From an uncultured archaeon (GTDB lineage: Archaea > Thermoproteota > Nitrososphaeria > Conexivisphaerales > CALBHZ01): a DNA stretch of 7,325 bases. Below the pieces are notes generated by a model. That model saw only the letters and a program-made list of their open reading frames with translations. It did no database searches and was not told the DNA's origin. A program made the translations under genes and the position numbers. Where the stretch lies: assembly GCA_937892815.1 (NCBI GenBank), contig CALBHZ010000155.1, positions 1-7,325 on the forward strand, written 5' to 3'. Below are positions 1-5,846 of the stretch, one piece after another. Numbering within the stretch: the first letter of the stretch is position 1; each line of letters begins with the position of its first letter.

Positions 1-835
1 CCATTGTTCTACTGGTAAATTTTTATATTCCTCTTTCGTCATCTCCCAGGGTTGCTTCTCTTTTTTAGCTTCCTTAGGCTCTTTCTTTTGCTCCGTAACA
101 GGCTTTTCTGCTTCGGGTATAGTTTCACCTGCCTCTGTTTCTTTTCGTGGCTCTACGGGCTTTTCAGGAGCTCCTATAGGTTCTTCTTTGTCCTCAAGCA
201 ATACTTCTCCCTCTTTAGCCATCTTTTGAACATAAGCCTCGCTCTTTCTGTCCAATTCGTGAACAACATTGCCTTCTTCGTCAACTTTTATAACTTTATA
301 AGGTTTGGAACTATCGTCTATCTTTTTCACAGCATATAGCTTATCGTTATAAGATATAATATGCCCTTCGTTTAATGTTTGTTCTATTTCTTTTTCTTTT
401 GGAGTAAGTTTTTCCGCTATCTCCACAGCTTTTTTAGCCCCTGCTTTGGCAATCATTCCTGTCGCTCCGTATCCAAGACCAAGCCCTGTTCCCGCTATGT
501 AGCTTCTTAAATATTCAGGCTTCTCTGGCATAGGGATATTTGTTCCGTGCTTTGCGTTGTGCTCTTTAATGGCTCTTTTTGCAAGGTAATATTCAAGCCC
601 ATTCTGCAATACTTCTTCCACTCCCTCTTCGTTTATGTCTATCATTCGCATTAAAATCTTCTTGATAAACTTTCGTCCAGTTTTTGAAGCCACTAATTTT
701 GCGGTGGCAGCTTTCCCAGCTTTCCCTTTTAATAAAGCAAGGTTTATCAATGTCTGCCCATATTCTATCGCTCCTGAAGCAGGACCATACATTCTGGCAT
801 ATTTCTCCGCTATTCTTTTATCTATGCCTCCTGGG
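1..835 (-). CDS. Interior fragment of a phage-type large (polyvalent-like) protein
   Basis: The minus strand is open from the left edge of the window to the junction near 835 (about 278 codons), with neither a true start nor a stop, so both ends are missing. The N-terminal part has a positively charged helical stretch and a motif reading EEGVEEVLQ (residues 69-77 of the visible piece). A glycine-rich stretch GTGLGLGYGATG follows (115-126). Next comes a small beta-rich segment with GHIISYNDKLYAVKKI (157-172), then a Pro/Glu/Lys-rich linker (about 214-262). Near the visible C-terminus is PWEMTKEEY (262-270), which resembles the 'WEMTREEY' segments I associate with large polyvalent proteins of phages and prophages. 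That family link is from memory and not proven, and I cannot assign an activity. The frame runs about 20 bases past the junction before a stop, which is chance read-through. The next segment is unrelated, so no operon context is available. Confidence 0.6.
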
Positions 836-843
836 GAATTCAG
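836..843. other. Chimeric junction 1 (EcoRI site, GAATTCAG)
   Basis: A minus-strand phage-like coding frame meets a plus-strand TonB-receptor coding frame here, with no start, stop or intergenic DNA between them. The change falls on GAATTC at 836-841, followed by AGGATAT. The same GAATTCAG begins at 1452, where the receptor fragment ends. Ligation of EcoRI ends or microhomology-mediated joining during amplification would both produce this. The exact base of the join cannot be fixed, because the shared bases could belong to either side. Confidence 0.7.
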
Positions 844-1457
844 GATATTGATGCTTTAACTCTGGCCGGCACCTCAGATAAGACATGGCTTGCTTCTGGG
901 TATGGCCGGTTGGACTTTCAATTGACTAAAGCTACCAGATTAAACCTCTTTGTAGAGTATGATAACAAGCAGAAATGGGGGAGAGCCTGGTATGGATATA
1001 CAGTTCAGGATTCTGATACTCTCTGGAATCAGGATGGCCCCGGCTATATTTGGAAAGGAGAGCTCGAACATATGTTCAAATCACTTTATCTTAATGCCAA
1101 AGTGGTCTACACCAATGGAGGCTTTTTCCTCCATCCAGTTAAACAACACACGACTGATGGCTCAGGAGATTATATGGCCCGTTCCTATTATCCCAGCTTT
1201 TATATGTCCGGAAATACAGATGATTATGGAACCAACAGAGATCAACTTAATGTCAATCTAAGCGGTGATTATTTTGTTGAAAATCTATTGGGTGCTGACC
1301 ATGAATTTAAATTCGGAGTGGATTATGTAACTGCTTCGACGACTACTTATGATTATTATGAAGGAAATGTTACTCTTGCTTATTGGGGCCCGGATGATTC
1401 TCTTCCCACTGGCGAATGGTGGGAGGCCTGGCTATTGAGGGATTATCTTGTGAATTC
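836..1457 (+). pseudogene. Interior fragment of a TonB-dependent (Oar-like) outer-membrane receptor, truncated at both ends
   Basis: The frame is open from about 835 and reads GIQDIDALTLAGTS..., then GYGRLDFQLTKATRLNLFVEY, through to ...RDYLVN at 1455. It is about 207 codons, whereas whole receptors of this kind are usually 700-1100 residues. It is rich in Trp, Tyr, Gly and Asn, with alternating polar and aromatic strands typical of the outer-membrane beta barrel. The run WGPDDSLPTGEWW, followed by a segment ending in LLRDYLVN, looks like Oar/CarboxypepD_reg-type receptors that import large ligands with TonB energy. No plug domain, signal peptide or C-terminal barrel end is present. The TTG at 910 is an internal Leu codon, not a start. 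After the EcoRI site the frame reads only three more codons (Ser-Asp-Ile) and stops, which looks like read-through into foreign DNA. Such receptors occur in Gram-negative bacteria, so this piece does not belong with the archaeal operon downstream. Confidence 0.8.
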
Positions 1458-1459
1458 AG
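1452..1459. other. Chimeric junction 2 (EcoRI site, GAATTCAG)
   Basis: The receptor frame loses its protein character exactly at GAATTC (1452-1457), then meets a stop at 1465-1467. Downstream is AT-rich DNA leading to an archaeal operon. The first eight bases equal those at junction 1, and the following bases (ATATCT here, GATATT there) are also similar. The receptor fragment is therefore bracketed by two near-identical short sequences. This is best read as an artificial join and not as a target-site duplication. Confidence 0.65.
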
Positions 1460-1545
1460 ATATCTAAAACAGGTAAAAAATTGTACAGAATATCGCACAA
1501 ATATGGTAAAGTAAATGATAAAATCCGTTCTCCCCGGTCTACCAT
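1456..1545 (-). CDS. Possible start of a divergent small or truncated ORF, unknown
   Basis: On the minus strand an ATG (1545-1543) lies five bases after GAGG (bases 1554-1551 read in reverse), a plausible ribosome binding site. It opens a 29-codon frame, MVDRGERILSFTLPYLCDIL and onward to PVLDI. The stop codon, TGA, overlaps the EcoRI site at junction 2, so the natural gene may have continued beyond the join and only its N-terminus may remain. The peptide has a hydrophobic middle but no motif I recognise. It could equally be a chance frame in an intergenic region. If real, it would be transcribed divergently from the nuo operon. Confidence 0.2.
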   Translation of the reverse strand: MVDRGERILSFTLPYLCDILYNFLPVLDI

Positions 1546-1570
1546 TTTTTCCTCTACGGCTCTTCGTTGA

Positions 1571-1584
1571 TTCTCAATTGAGAA
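1571..1584. repeat. Perfect 14-bp palindrome TTCTCAATTGAGAA
   Basis: TTCTCAATTGAGAA equals its own reverse complement. Its left half, TTCTCAATT, recurs at 1627-1635. A dyad with a nearby half-site upstream of an operon is the usual arrangement of a dimeric transcription-factor operator, but no regulator gene is present and function is only inferred. Confidence 0.4.
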
Positions 1585-1602
1585 GCAGATAATAAGCCTT
1601 TA

Positions 1603-1617
1603 AAGTAAGAATTACTT
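1603..1617. repeat. Inverted repeat AAGTAA-GAA-TTACTT
   Basis: Two perfect six-base arms (1603-1608 and 1612-1617) are separated by three bases. The repeat lies between the palindrome at 1571-1584 and the half-site at 1627-1635. It overlaps a TTTAAA sequence that could be a TATA element for the divergent direction. The loop is too short for an RNA hairpin, so a DNA-binding site is the better reading. In AT-rich DNA such arms can also arise by chance. Confidence 0.3.
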
Positions 1618-1687
1618 CAATTAAAGTTCTCAATTTTAAATTATTTCACAGATTGCCATAAAACATAAATAGAAAATTATGGTACTT

Positions 1688-1819
1688 TCACGGCATGAAA
1701 AGCGCAATGAGATTTTTAATGAAAGAGCCAATTGGATGTAAAAGCTCTATAAACTCGTCTTTAAGTCTCGCAAAACGTACGGTTAAGGTGGTAATTTCCG
1801 CGTCCTCCCTATTTATTTC
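1688..1819 (-). pseudogene. Protein-like open frame of 43 codons without a canonical start
   Basis: The minus-strand frame between stops reads EINREDAEITTLTVRFARLK, continues DEFIELLHPIGSFIKNLIAL and ends FMP-stop at 1690-1688. The mix of an amphipathic charged part and a hydrophobic C-terminus looks like real protein. There is no ATG, GTG or TTG start; the only ATG is near the end. A GGGAGG lies about eight bases before an ATT codon that could in principle initiate. It may be the remnant C-terminus of a decayed gene, a small protein with a rare start codon, or chance. The plus strand has a competing 44-codon frame (1707-1841) in the same DNA. I do not recognise a family. Confidence 0.22.
1746..1754 (+). 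promoter_or_regulatory. Candidate archaeal TATA element for the nuo operon
   Basis: TATAAA at 1748-1753 is preceded by purine-rich AAAGCTC. If used, transcription would begin near 1775 and leave a leader of roughly 90 bases before the nuoA ribosome binding site. Other AT-rich candidates exist, such as TATTTATTT near 1809-1817, and no start site can be proven from sequence. Confidence 0.2.
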
Positions 1820-1853
1820 TCATTTAGCTTTAAAGTTTTGATCTTAAATTGGG

Positions 1854-1859
1854 GGTGAT
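1854..1859 (+). promoter_or_regulatory. Ribosome binding site of nuoA that points to an ATA start
   Basis: A run of five G ends in GGTGAT at 1854-1859, a perfect six-base match to the anti-Shine-Dalgarno tail ATCACC. The same GGTGA core precedes nuoB, nuoC, nuoD, nuoH and nuoI at four to six bases from their starts. Five bases after this one lies ATA at 1865-1867, in frame with nuoA. An in-frame TAA at 1859-1861 prevents any earlier start. Confidence 0.7.
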
Positions 1860-1864
1860 AAGAG

Positions 1865-2230
1865 ATAATCCAGTTATACGATTACGTTTTCTTTTGGGCT
1901 TTCGTACTCCTATTTGCCTTCTTACTCGCAGCAACTGTAGGTTTAGCTAAAGTTTTAAGCACCGAAAAGCCGAATCCATCTAAAGAGGGGACTTATGAGT
2001 GTGGTCAAATTCCCTCCGATAGAGCCCTTGATTATCCTATTAAGGGAATCACGCATTACTTTATATATGCTATAGTCTTCTTCGTCTTCGACGCGATGCT
2101 CTGGGTTTTAATGGGCTACGCTCAAGCAACGAAATCTATAATATCCTTTGCGGGTCTCGTCGCCTACCTATCCGTATGCAGCGCGGGCCTTTGGTACTTT
2201 ATAAAATATATTGAAAAGGTGAGAAGATGA
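1865..2230 (+). CDS. nuoA: Complex I subunit A (NuoA/FpoA-like), probable ATA start
   Basis: This small membrane subunit of the complex I hydrophobic arm lies next to NuoH, J and K near the quinone cavity. From ATA it is 121 codons, a normal length. Three membrane helices lie at about 6-30, 64-86 and 91-113. The family loop TYECGQIP (43-50) sits between helices 1 and 2, and the second helix carries VFFVFDAMLW (71-80). The family's FDxE pair, Asp79/Glu81 in E. coli, reads Asp76/Met78 here, so the second acid is absent. The usual 'PWA' that follows is also missing. No ATG, GTG or TTG occurs in frame before the ATG at residue 78, far inside the conserved part. ATA at 1865 is the best start given its spacing from GGTGAT; ATC at 1868 is the alternative. 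A sequencing error or a local rearrangement cannot be excluded. The stop overlaps nuoB by four bases (ATGA). Confidence 0.85.
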   Translation: MIQLYDYVFFWAFVLLFAFLLAATVGLAKVLSTEKPNPSKEGTYECGQIPSDRALDYPIKGITHYFIYAIVFFVFDAMLWVLMGYAQATKSIISFAGLVAYLSVCSAGLWYFIKYIEKVRR

Positions 2231-2703
2231 GCTTAATAAGGTGTATGAAAGGGAAGGTAGTAGTAGGAAGGGTAGCAGACCTCATAGAAAAGGTATTGAA
2301 TTGGAGCAAGAAATCTTCGCTATGGCCCGTTCACTTCGTTAATGGATGTTGTTCTCCTGAACTTATGCAGGTATCCGGGCCTCGCTACGACATGGAAAGG
2401 TTTGGAGTTCTTCCTCTTCCATCTCTGAGACAAACCGATGTCATCTTAGTCAGTGGGATAATAACTAGGAAGATGGCTAAGCGCATTAAGGTGATATACG
2501 AACAGATGCCTGAACCTAAGTACGTCATCGCCTTAGGGGATTGTGCTATAAGTAAGGGGGTTTTTTACGACTCCTATTCAACATTAGCGATTGACGAGGT
2601 AGTACCCGTCGATATCTACGTCCCAGGATGTCCTCCTAGACCTGAGGCGTGGCTTGAAGGAATCCTCATACTAAGGGAGAAGATCTACAGAGGTGAGAAG
2701 TAG
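2227..2703 (+). CDS. nuoB: Complex I subunit B, carrier of cluster N2 (NuoB)
   Basis: This is the PSST/20-kDa-type subunit. It holds the terminal [4Fe-4S] cluster N2, which passes electrons to the quinone in the cavity formed with NuoD. At 158 codons it is a normal length for an archaeal version. All four cluster ligands are visible: adjacent Cys41-Cys42 in the VNGCCSPE motif, Cys106 in ALGDCAISKG, and Cys135 in VPGCPPRPE. The GPRYDMERFG segment (51-60) is also typical. The ATG overlaps the nuoA stop and follows GGTGA at 2218-2222 by four bases. Group 4 hydrogenase small subunits are homologous, but the adjacent Cys-Cys pair and the NuoD partner without hydrogenase cysteines favour a complex I role. 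Confidence 0.95.
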   Translation: MSLIRCMKGKVVVGRVADLIEKVLNWSKKSSLWPVHFVNGCCSPELMQVSGPRYDMERFGVLPLPSLRQTDVILVSGIITRKMAKRIKVIYEQMPEPKYVIALGDCAISKGVFYDSYSTLAIDEVVPVDIYVPGCPPRPEAWLEGILILREKIYRGEK

Positions 2704-3155
2704 TGGATTTAATTAATCGGATAAAAGATAAGTTTAAGGACTCTATCTTAGAGGCGTTTGAATTAAAGCCTAAGAGGGTAGTGGTTAAAGTTTCCCCAAG
2801 TAAATTAAAGGAACTAGCTCGCTTTCTTAAAGACGATTTAAACTTCGATTACTTAATTGGAGCTGGAGGTATAGATTTTAAGAAGGAGAACGTCATCCAA
2901 GTAGTCTATTACCTGTTTTCAACTACTTATAAAACGCTCTTAATGCTCAAAGTAGATCTCCCTAGAGAGAACCCCGTCATCGACTCCCTAGTGGACGTAT
3001 GGGAAGCCGCCGATTATCATGAAAGGGAAACATGGGAGATGTTAGGAGTAAATTTCGTTGGTCACCCTAATCTCACTAGGCTACTCCTTCCGGAAGATTG
3101 GAAGGAAGGCTTCCCCCTTAGAAAAGACTTCGATCTCTCTCCCTATCAGAGGTGA
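2703..3155 (+). CDS. nuoC: Complex I subunit C (30-kDa type, NuoC)
   Basis: This is a peripheral-arm structural subunit packing against NuoD and NuoB. It has 150 codons and starts with GTG, which shares one base with the nuoB TAG stop. GGTGA at 2692-2696 lies six bases upstream and supports the GTG. The family signature is clear near the C-terminus: YHERETWEMLGVNFVGHPNL (105-124), then LLPEDWKEGFPLRKDF (128-143). The gene is separate from nuoD, unlike the nuoCD fusion of enterobacteria. Six bases lie between its TGA and the nuoD start, so translation is probably coupled. Confidence 0.95.
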   Translation: MDLINRIKDKFKDSILEAFELKPKRVVVKVSPSKLKELARFLKDDLNFDYLIGAGGIDFKKENVIQVVYYLFSTTYKTLLMLKVDLPRENPVIDSLVDVWEAADYHERETWEMLGVNFVGHPNLTRLLLPEDWKEGFPLRKDFDLSPYQR

Positions 3156-3161
3156 TAGTGT

Positions 3162-4322
3162 ATGAGTGAGGAAACCGAATTAATGCGCATAAGCTGGGGA
3201 CCACAACATCCAATGAGCGGACAGTTTAGGTTGATTTTGGAGACGGATGGAGAGAGAGTCACTAAAATAATACCCGATCTAGGCTTTACTCATCGTGGAA
3301 TAGAAAAGATCTTAGAATTCAGGAACTTCGTACAGGGAATCGTGCCCATAGAAAGGCTCTCTATGCTAGATGCCGCCAACTTCAACCTCGCCTACGTCAG
3401 AGCAGTAGAGGAGTTAGCCGATATCGAAGTTCCTGAGAGAGCTAAGTACATAAGAAACATACTTTGCGAAATAAGCAGAATAAACAGCCACCTTTATGCC
3501 TTTGGATTAGTAGCGGAAGCGGCTGGCGGATATCCAGCGGTTTTCCTCTGGACGGTTGCAGATCGAGAACCATTGCTAGATCTAGCTGAAATGTTAACTG
3601 GAGCAAGGTGGAGCTACTCCTTCTTCGTTCCAGGAGGAGTTAGGGCGGATATCCCCAAAGGCTTTAAAGAAAAGTGTTTAGAAACCTTGAGGTACTTAGA
3701 GAATAGGATCGCTAAGTACAAGGAGTGTTGGTTAGATAATAAGGTCTTTAAAGCTAGAACCGTCGGGGTAGCTTACCTTAGTCCCAAAGACGCCATACGT
3801 TTAGGAGCGGTAGGTCCTAACCTCAGGTCCTCCGGAGTTCCTTTAGATTTAAGGAAAGATGAACCGTACGAGGCGTACGGAGAAGTAGATTTTGAAATGG
3901 TGGTCTTGAAAGAGGGGGATTGTTACGCTAGACTTTTAGCTCGTTATTTGGAAATTGTTGAAAGCATAAAGATCATACGTCAAGCGGTTCAAAATATGCC
4001 GGAAGGACCCATAATAAGCCTTCCCAAGCCTATGAAGAAGAAAACGGAAACGTTACAAGATCTGCTTAGACTTGCAGCTGTTGGAAGGTTCACGGTGCCT
4101 AAGGGAGAAGCTCTTGCTCGTGTTGAAAGTGCGAGAGGAGAGGTAGACGTACATATGATTACCGATGGTTCCGCTAAGCCATATCGCGTTAAGATAATTT
4201 CCCCTACCTTTAGAAACCTCTACGTTTTATCTAGACTTCCAGAGATCGAACACATAAGGGTAGCCGATATACCGGTAATCCTCTACTCCTTCGATCCTTG
4301 GTACCTTGATGCTGATAGGTGA
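3162..4322 (+). CDS. nuoD: Complex I subunit D (49-kDa type, NuoD/FpoD-like)
   Basis: This large peripheral subunit forms the quinone-reduction site with NuoB. It has 386 codons, normal length. It starts at ATG five bases after GGTGAT (3151-3156). Family motifs are GPQHP (13-17), GFTHRGIEK (41-49), ERLSML...NFNLAYVRAVE (64-83), GPNLRSSGVPLDLRKDEPYE (218-237) and SPTFRNLYVL (347-356). The nickel-binding cysteines of related group 4 [NiFe] hydrogenases are absent: the first CxxC position reads Ser67-x-x-Asp70 and the last reads DPWYLD (378-383). It is therefore not a hydrogenase. Two residues lining the bacterial quinone headgroup site also differ: the second His after GPQHP appears as Gln21, and the Tyr of the 'RLDY' motif is Met68. 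A different quinone or binding mode is possible. The stop overlaps the GTG at 4319 and directly precedes nuoH. Confidence 0.95.
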   Translation: MSEETELMRISWGPQHPMSGQFRLILETDGERVTKIIPDLGFTHRGIEKILEFRNFVQGIVPIERLSMLDAANFNLAYVRAVEELADIEVPERAKYIRNILCEISRINSHLYAFGLVAEAAGGYPAVFLWTVADREPLLDLAEMLTGARWSYSFFVPGGVRADIPKGFKEKCLETLRYLENRIAKYKECWLDNKVFKARTVGVAYLSPKDAIRLGAVGPNLRSSGVPLDLRKDEPYEAYGEVDFEMVVLKEGDCYARLLARYLEIVESIKIIRQAVQNMPEGPIISLPKPMKKKTETLQDLLRLAAVGRFTVPKGEALARVESARGEVDVHMITDGSAKPYRVKIISPTFRNLYVLSRLPEIEHIRVADIPVILYSFDPWYLDADR

Positions 4323-4327
4323 TAAAA

Positions 4328-5356
4328 ATGTTGGAATTCATCCTCGAATTCGTAAAGACATATTGGGCTCAGCTCGCTAGGGTAATAATTGTACCGGGGA
4401 TAGCTTTCGTCCTGCTCTTCGATCTAATAGCTGTTTGGTTCGAAAGAAAGCTACTAGCTCACTCTATGTTGAGAATCGGTCCTCTCCACGTAGGAAAGGT
4501 TGCTGGATGGCTTCAAATAATAGCCGATTTCATAAAGCTTTTAGCTAAAGAGATCAACACGCCGAGGAACGCTAATAGGCTACTGTTCAACTCCTTACCC
4601 ATCTTACTCGTAGTGATTCCTACTACCGGGGTAGCCTTTATACCCTTTGGTCAGAACTGGATAATATATAATCCCGGAGGGCTAAGCCTCCTGTTATTCC
4701 TAGCCGTAATGTCCTTAACGGTTTTCATGCCTATTATGATCGGGTGGGCATCAAACAATAAGTATACGATAATAGGATCTCTTAGGGCTGGTTATGTATA
4801 CATTAGCGCTGAGATTCCTATTTTGTTATCTGCTATAGGGGTCGCTATAATGGCCGGATCCTTCGATCTCGTAAAGATAGTTGAAGCTCAGTCTAAGATA
4901 TGGTTTATAATTCCTCAAGTACTAGGCTTCATAGTCTTCGTTATCGCTCTTCTTATGGAATCTGAGAGGGTGCCCTTCGATATCCCTGTAGCTGAACAAG
5001 AGCTCGTATTGGGGTGGAGAACAGAGTACACGGGAATTAACTTCGGCTTCGTAATGATGTCTGAGTACTCCGCTATATGCTCATGGTCGCTCCTCTTAGT
5101 TACCTTATATCTAGGCGGTTACAACGGTCCCCTAATATTCGGTGATCGTTTGATATCCAGTATTTCGTGGGTTTTAATTAAGCTCGCAATCGTTGTAACC
5201 GCTCTTATTTTGCTTAGATCCGTCTTTCCTAGATATAGAATAGATCAAGCTTTGAAGATTTCTTGGCATTACTTAATACCTTTAGCTATACTTAACGTGA
5301 TAATCTCAGCAGGCCTAACATTCTTCTTTCCTCAACTTAAAGCTTTAATTGGGTGA
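4328..5356 (+). CDS. nuoH: Complex I subunit H (NuoH), quinone-channel membrane subunit
   Basis: NuoH joins the peripheral and membrane arms and provides the quinone entry channel. I place the start at ATG 4328 because GGTGAT (4318-4323) lies four bases upstream, the operon's usual spacing. An in-frame GTG at 4319, inside that binding site, would add three residues. From 4328 it has 342 codons with about eight membrane helices. Motifs are FERKLLAHSMLRIGP (38-52), GWLQIIADFIKLLAKE (60-75), GWASNNKY (139-146), RAGYVYISAEIPI (153-165, Glu162 conserved) and ESERVPFDIPVAEQELV (211-227), then TEYTG. The acidic run near 218-225 keeps Asp218, Glu223 and Glu225, but the first Glu of the bacterial PEAEAE pattern is Val221. 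Homologous subunits occur in membrane hydrogenases; the neighbours decide for complex I. Confidence 0.95.
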   Translation: MLEFILEFVKTYWAQLARVIIVPGIAFVLLFDLIAVWFERKLLAHSMLRIGPLHVGKVAGWLQIIADFIKLLAKEINTPRNANRLLFNSLPILLVVIPTTGVAFIPFGQNWIIYNPGGLSLLLFLAVMSLTVFMPIMIGWASNNKYTIIGSLRAGYVYISAEIPILLSAIGVAIMAGSFDLVKIVEAQSKIWFIIPQVLGFIVFVIALLMESERVPFDIPVAEQELVLGWRTEYTGINFGFVMMSEYSAICSWSLLLVTLYLGGYNGPLIFGDRLISSISWVLIKLAIVVTALILLRSVFPRYRIDQALKISWHYLIPLAILNVIISAGLTFFFPQLKALIG

Positions 5357-5360
5357 GATG

Positions 5361-5846
5361 ATGAGCGACGTAGTAAAGGGCATTTTCAAGCCTTACGTCG
5401 TAGTTCTTCGTCACGTATTCATGAGACCACATACCCTCAAATATCCGTATGAACGCCTAGAGTTCGCGGAGAGGTACAGGGGGAGGATCGTACTTAACTT
5501 AGATAAGTGTACGGGTTGTGGTTTTTGTGAGAGGATATGTCCAAACAAGGCTATTACCCTCGTTCAAAGGGAGTTTAAGGGTAGAAAGAAGAGAAGTCCA
5601 TCTTTAGATTACGGAAGATGCGCTTTTTGCGGTCTTTGCGTAGATGTATGCCCCTTTAAAGCGCTTAAGACCACTCAAATAGTTGAGCTATCTACTTGTA
5701 ATAGAGAAGGATTGATACATGCTCCAGAGAAGATGGCTGAGGAACCGTCCTTAGAGGAGGTAGTTAAGGATTTAAAGAAAATACTTGAAGTTGAATTAAC
5801 TCCCAATACGGTTAAGTATAGAGTTAAGAGGAGAGTGAGAAGATGA
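5361..5846 (+). CDS. nuoI: Complex I subunit I, two-[4Fe-4S] ferredoxin-like (NuoI)
   Basis: NuoI carries clusters N6a and N6b, which lead electrons towards N2 in NuoB. From ATG 5361 it has 161 codons. Two classical CxxCxxCxxxCP motifs are intact: Cys50/53/56/60 and Cys87/90/93/97. The N-terminal part (FKPYVVVLRHVFMRP) forms the amphipathic anchor against the membrane arm, and ILEVELTPNTVKY lies in the tail. TTG 5349 and ATG 5358 are also in frame, but GGTGA at 5352-5356 sits four bases before 5361 and would be too close to, or downstream of, the others. The C-terminal tail is strongly basic (KRRVRR). The stop overlaps the next ATG (ATGA). The protein that would donate electrons to these clusters is not encoded in the window. 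Confidence 0.95.
   Translation: MSDVVKGIFKPYVVVLRHVFMRPHTLKYPYERLEFAERYRGRIVLNLDKCTGCGFCERICPNKAITLVQREFKGRKKRSPSLDYGRCAFCGLCVDVCPFKALKTTQIVELSTCNREGLIHAPEKMAEEPSLEEVVKDLKKILEVELTPNTVKYRVKRRVRR

Larger units (their letters stand above)
1458..1864. other. Presumed intergenic leader upstream of the nuo operon (no confident gene)
   Basis: About 400 bases of AT-rich DNA separate junction 2 from the nuoA ribosome binding site. The stretch holds two short palindromic elements (1571-1584 and 1603-1617), a repeated half-site (1627-1635), and a weak stem (1656-1661 with 1677-1682). It also holds a 29-codon minus-strand frame and a minus-strand frame without a start codon (1688-1819). I see no tRNA, rRNA or CRISPR structure. 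Its right part is presumably the operon's promoter and 5' leader. Confidence 0.5.

Noticed and set aside
52..339. Plus-strand 95-codon ORF rich in Phe and Leu
   Set aside because: It is the shadow of the Lys/Glu-rich minus-strand coding frame. Its extreme Phe/Leu content mirrors the Lys/Glu codons on the other strand, and it has no convincing binding site.
635..859. Plus-strand 74-codon ORF crossing junction 1
   Set aside because: It lies opposite the phage-like frame and spans an artificial join, so it cannot be a natural gene.
959..1261. 100-codon ORF inside the receptor fragment
   Set aside because: It is in another frame of a clear receptor coding sequence and shows no family features.
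836..1459. Receptor fragment as a mobile element flanked by direct repeats
   Set aside because: The flanking GAATTCAG copies could mimic a target-site duplication. However, there is no transposase or inverted terminal repeat, and the insert is a mid-gene piece without boundaries.
1656..1682. CCATAA/TTATGG stem as a terminator
   Set aside because: The six-base AT-rich stem with a 15-base loop is weak, and no U-run follows it on the plus strand.
1707..1841. Plus-strand 44-codon ORF before nuoA
   Set aside because: Ser/Lys-rich with no good binding site, and its composition is explained by the more protein-like frame on the opposite strand.
3162..4322. NuoD as a [NiFe] hydrogenase large subunit (Ech/Mbh type)
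   Set aside because: The four nickel-binding cysteines are absent: the N-terminal pair reads Ser67 and Asp70, and the C-terminal segment reads DPWYLD.
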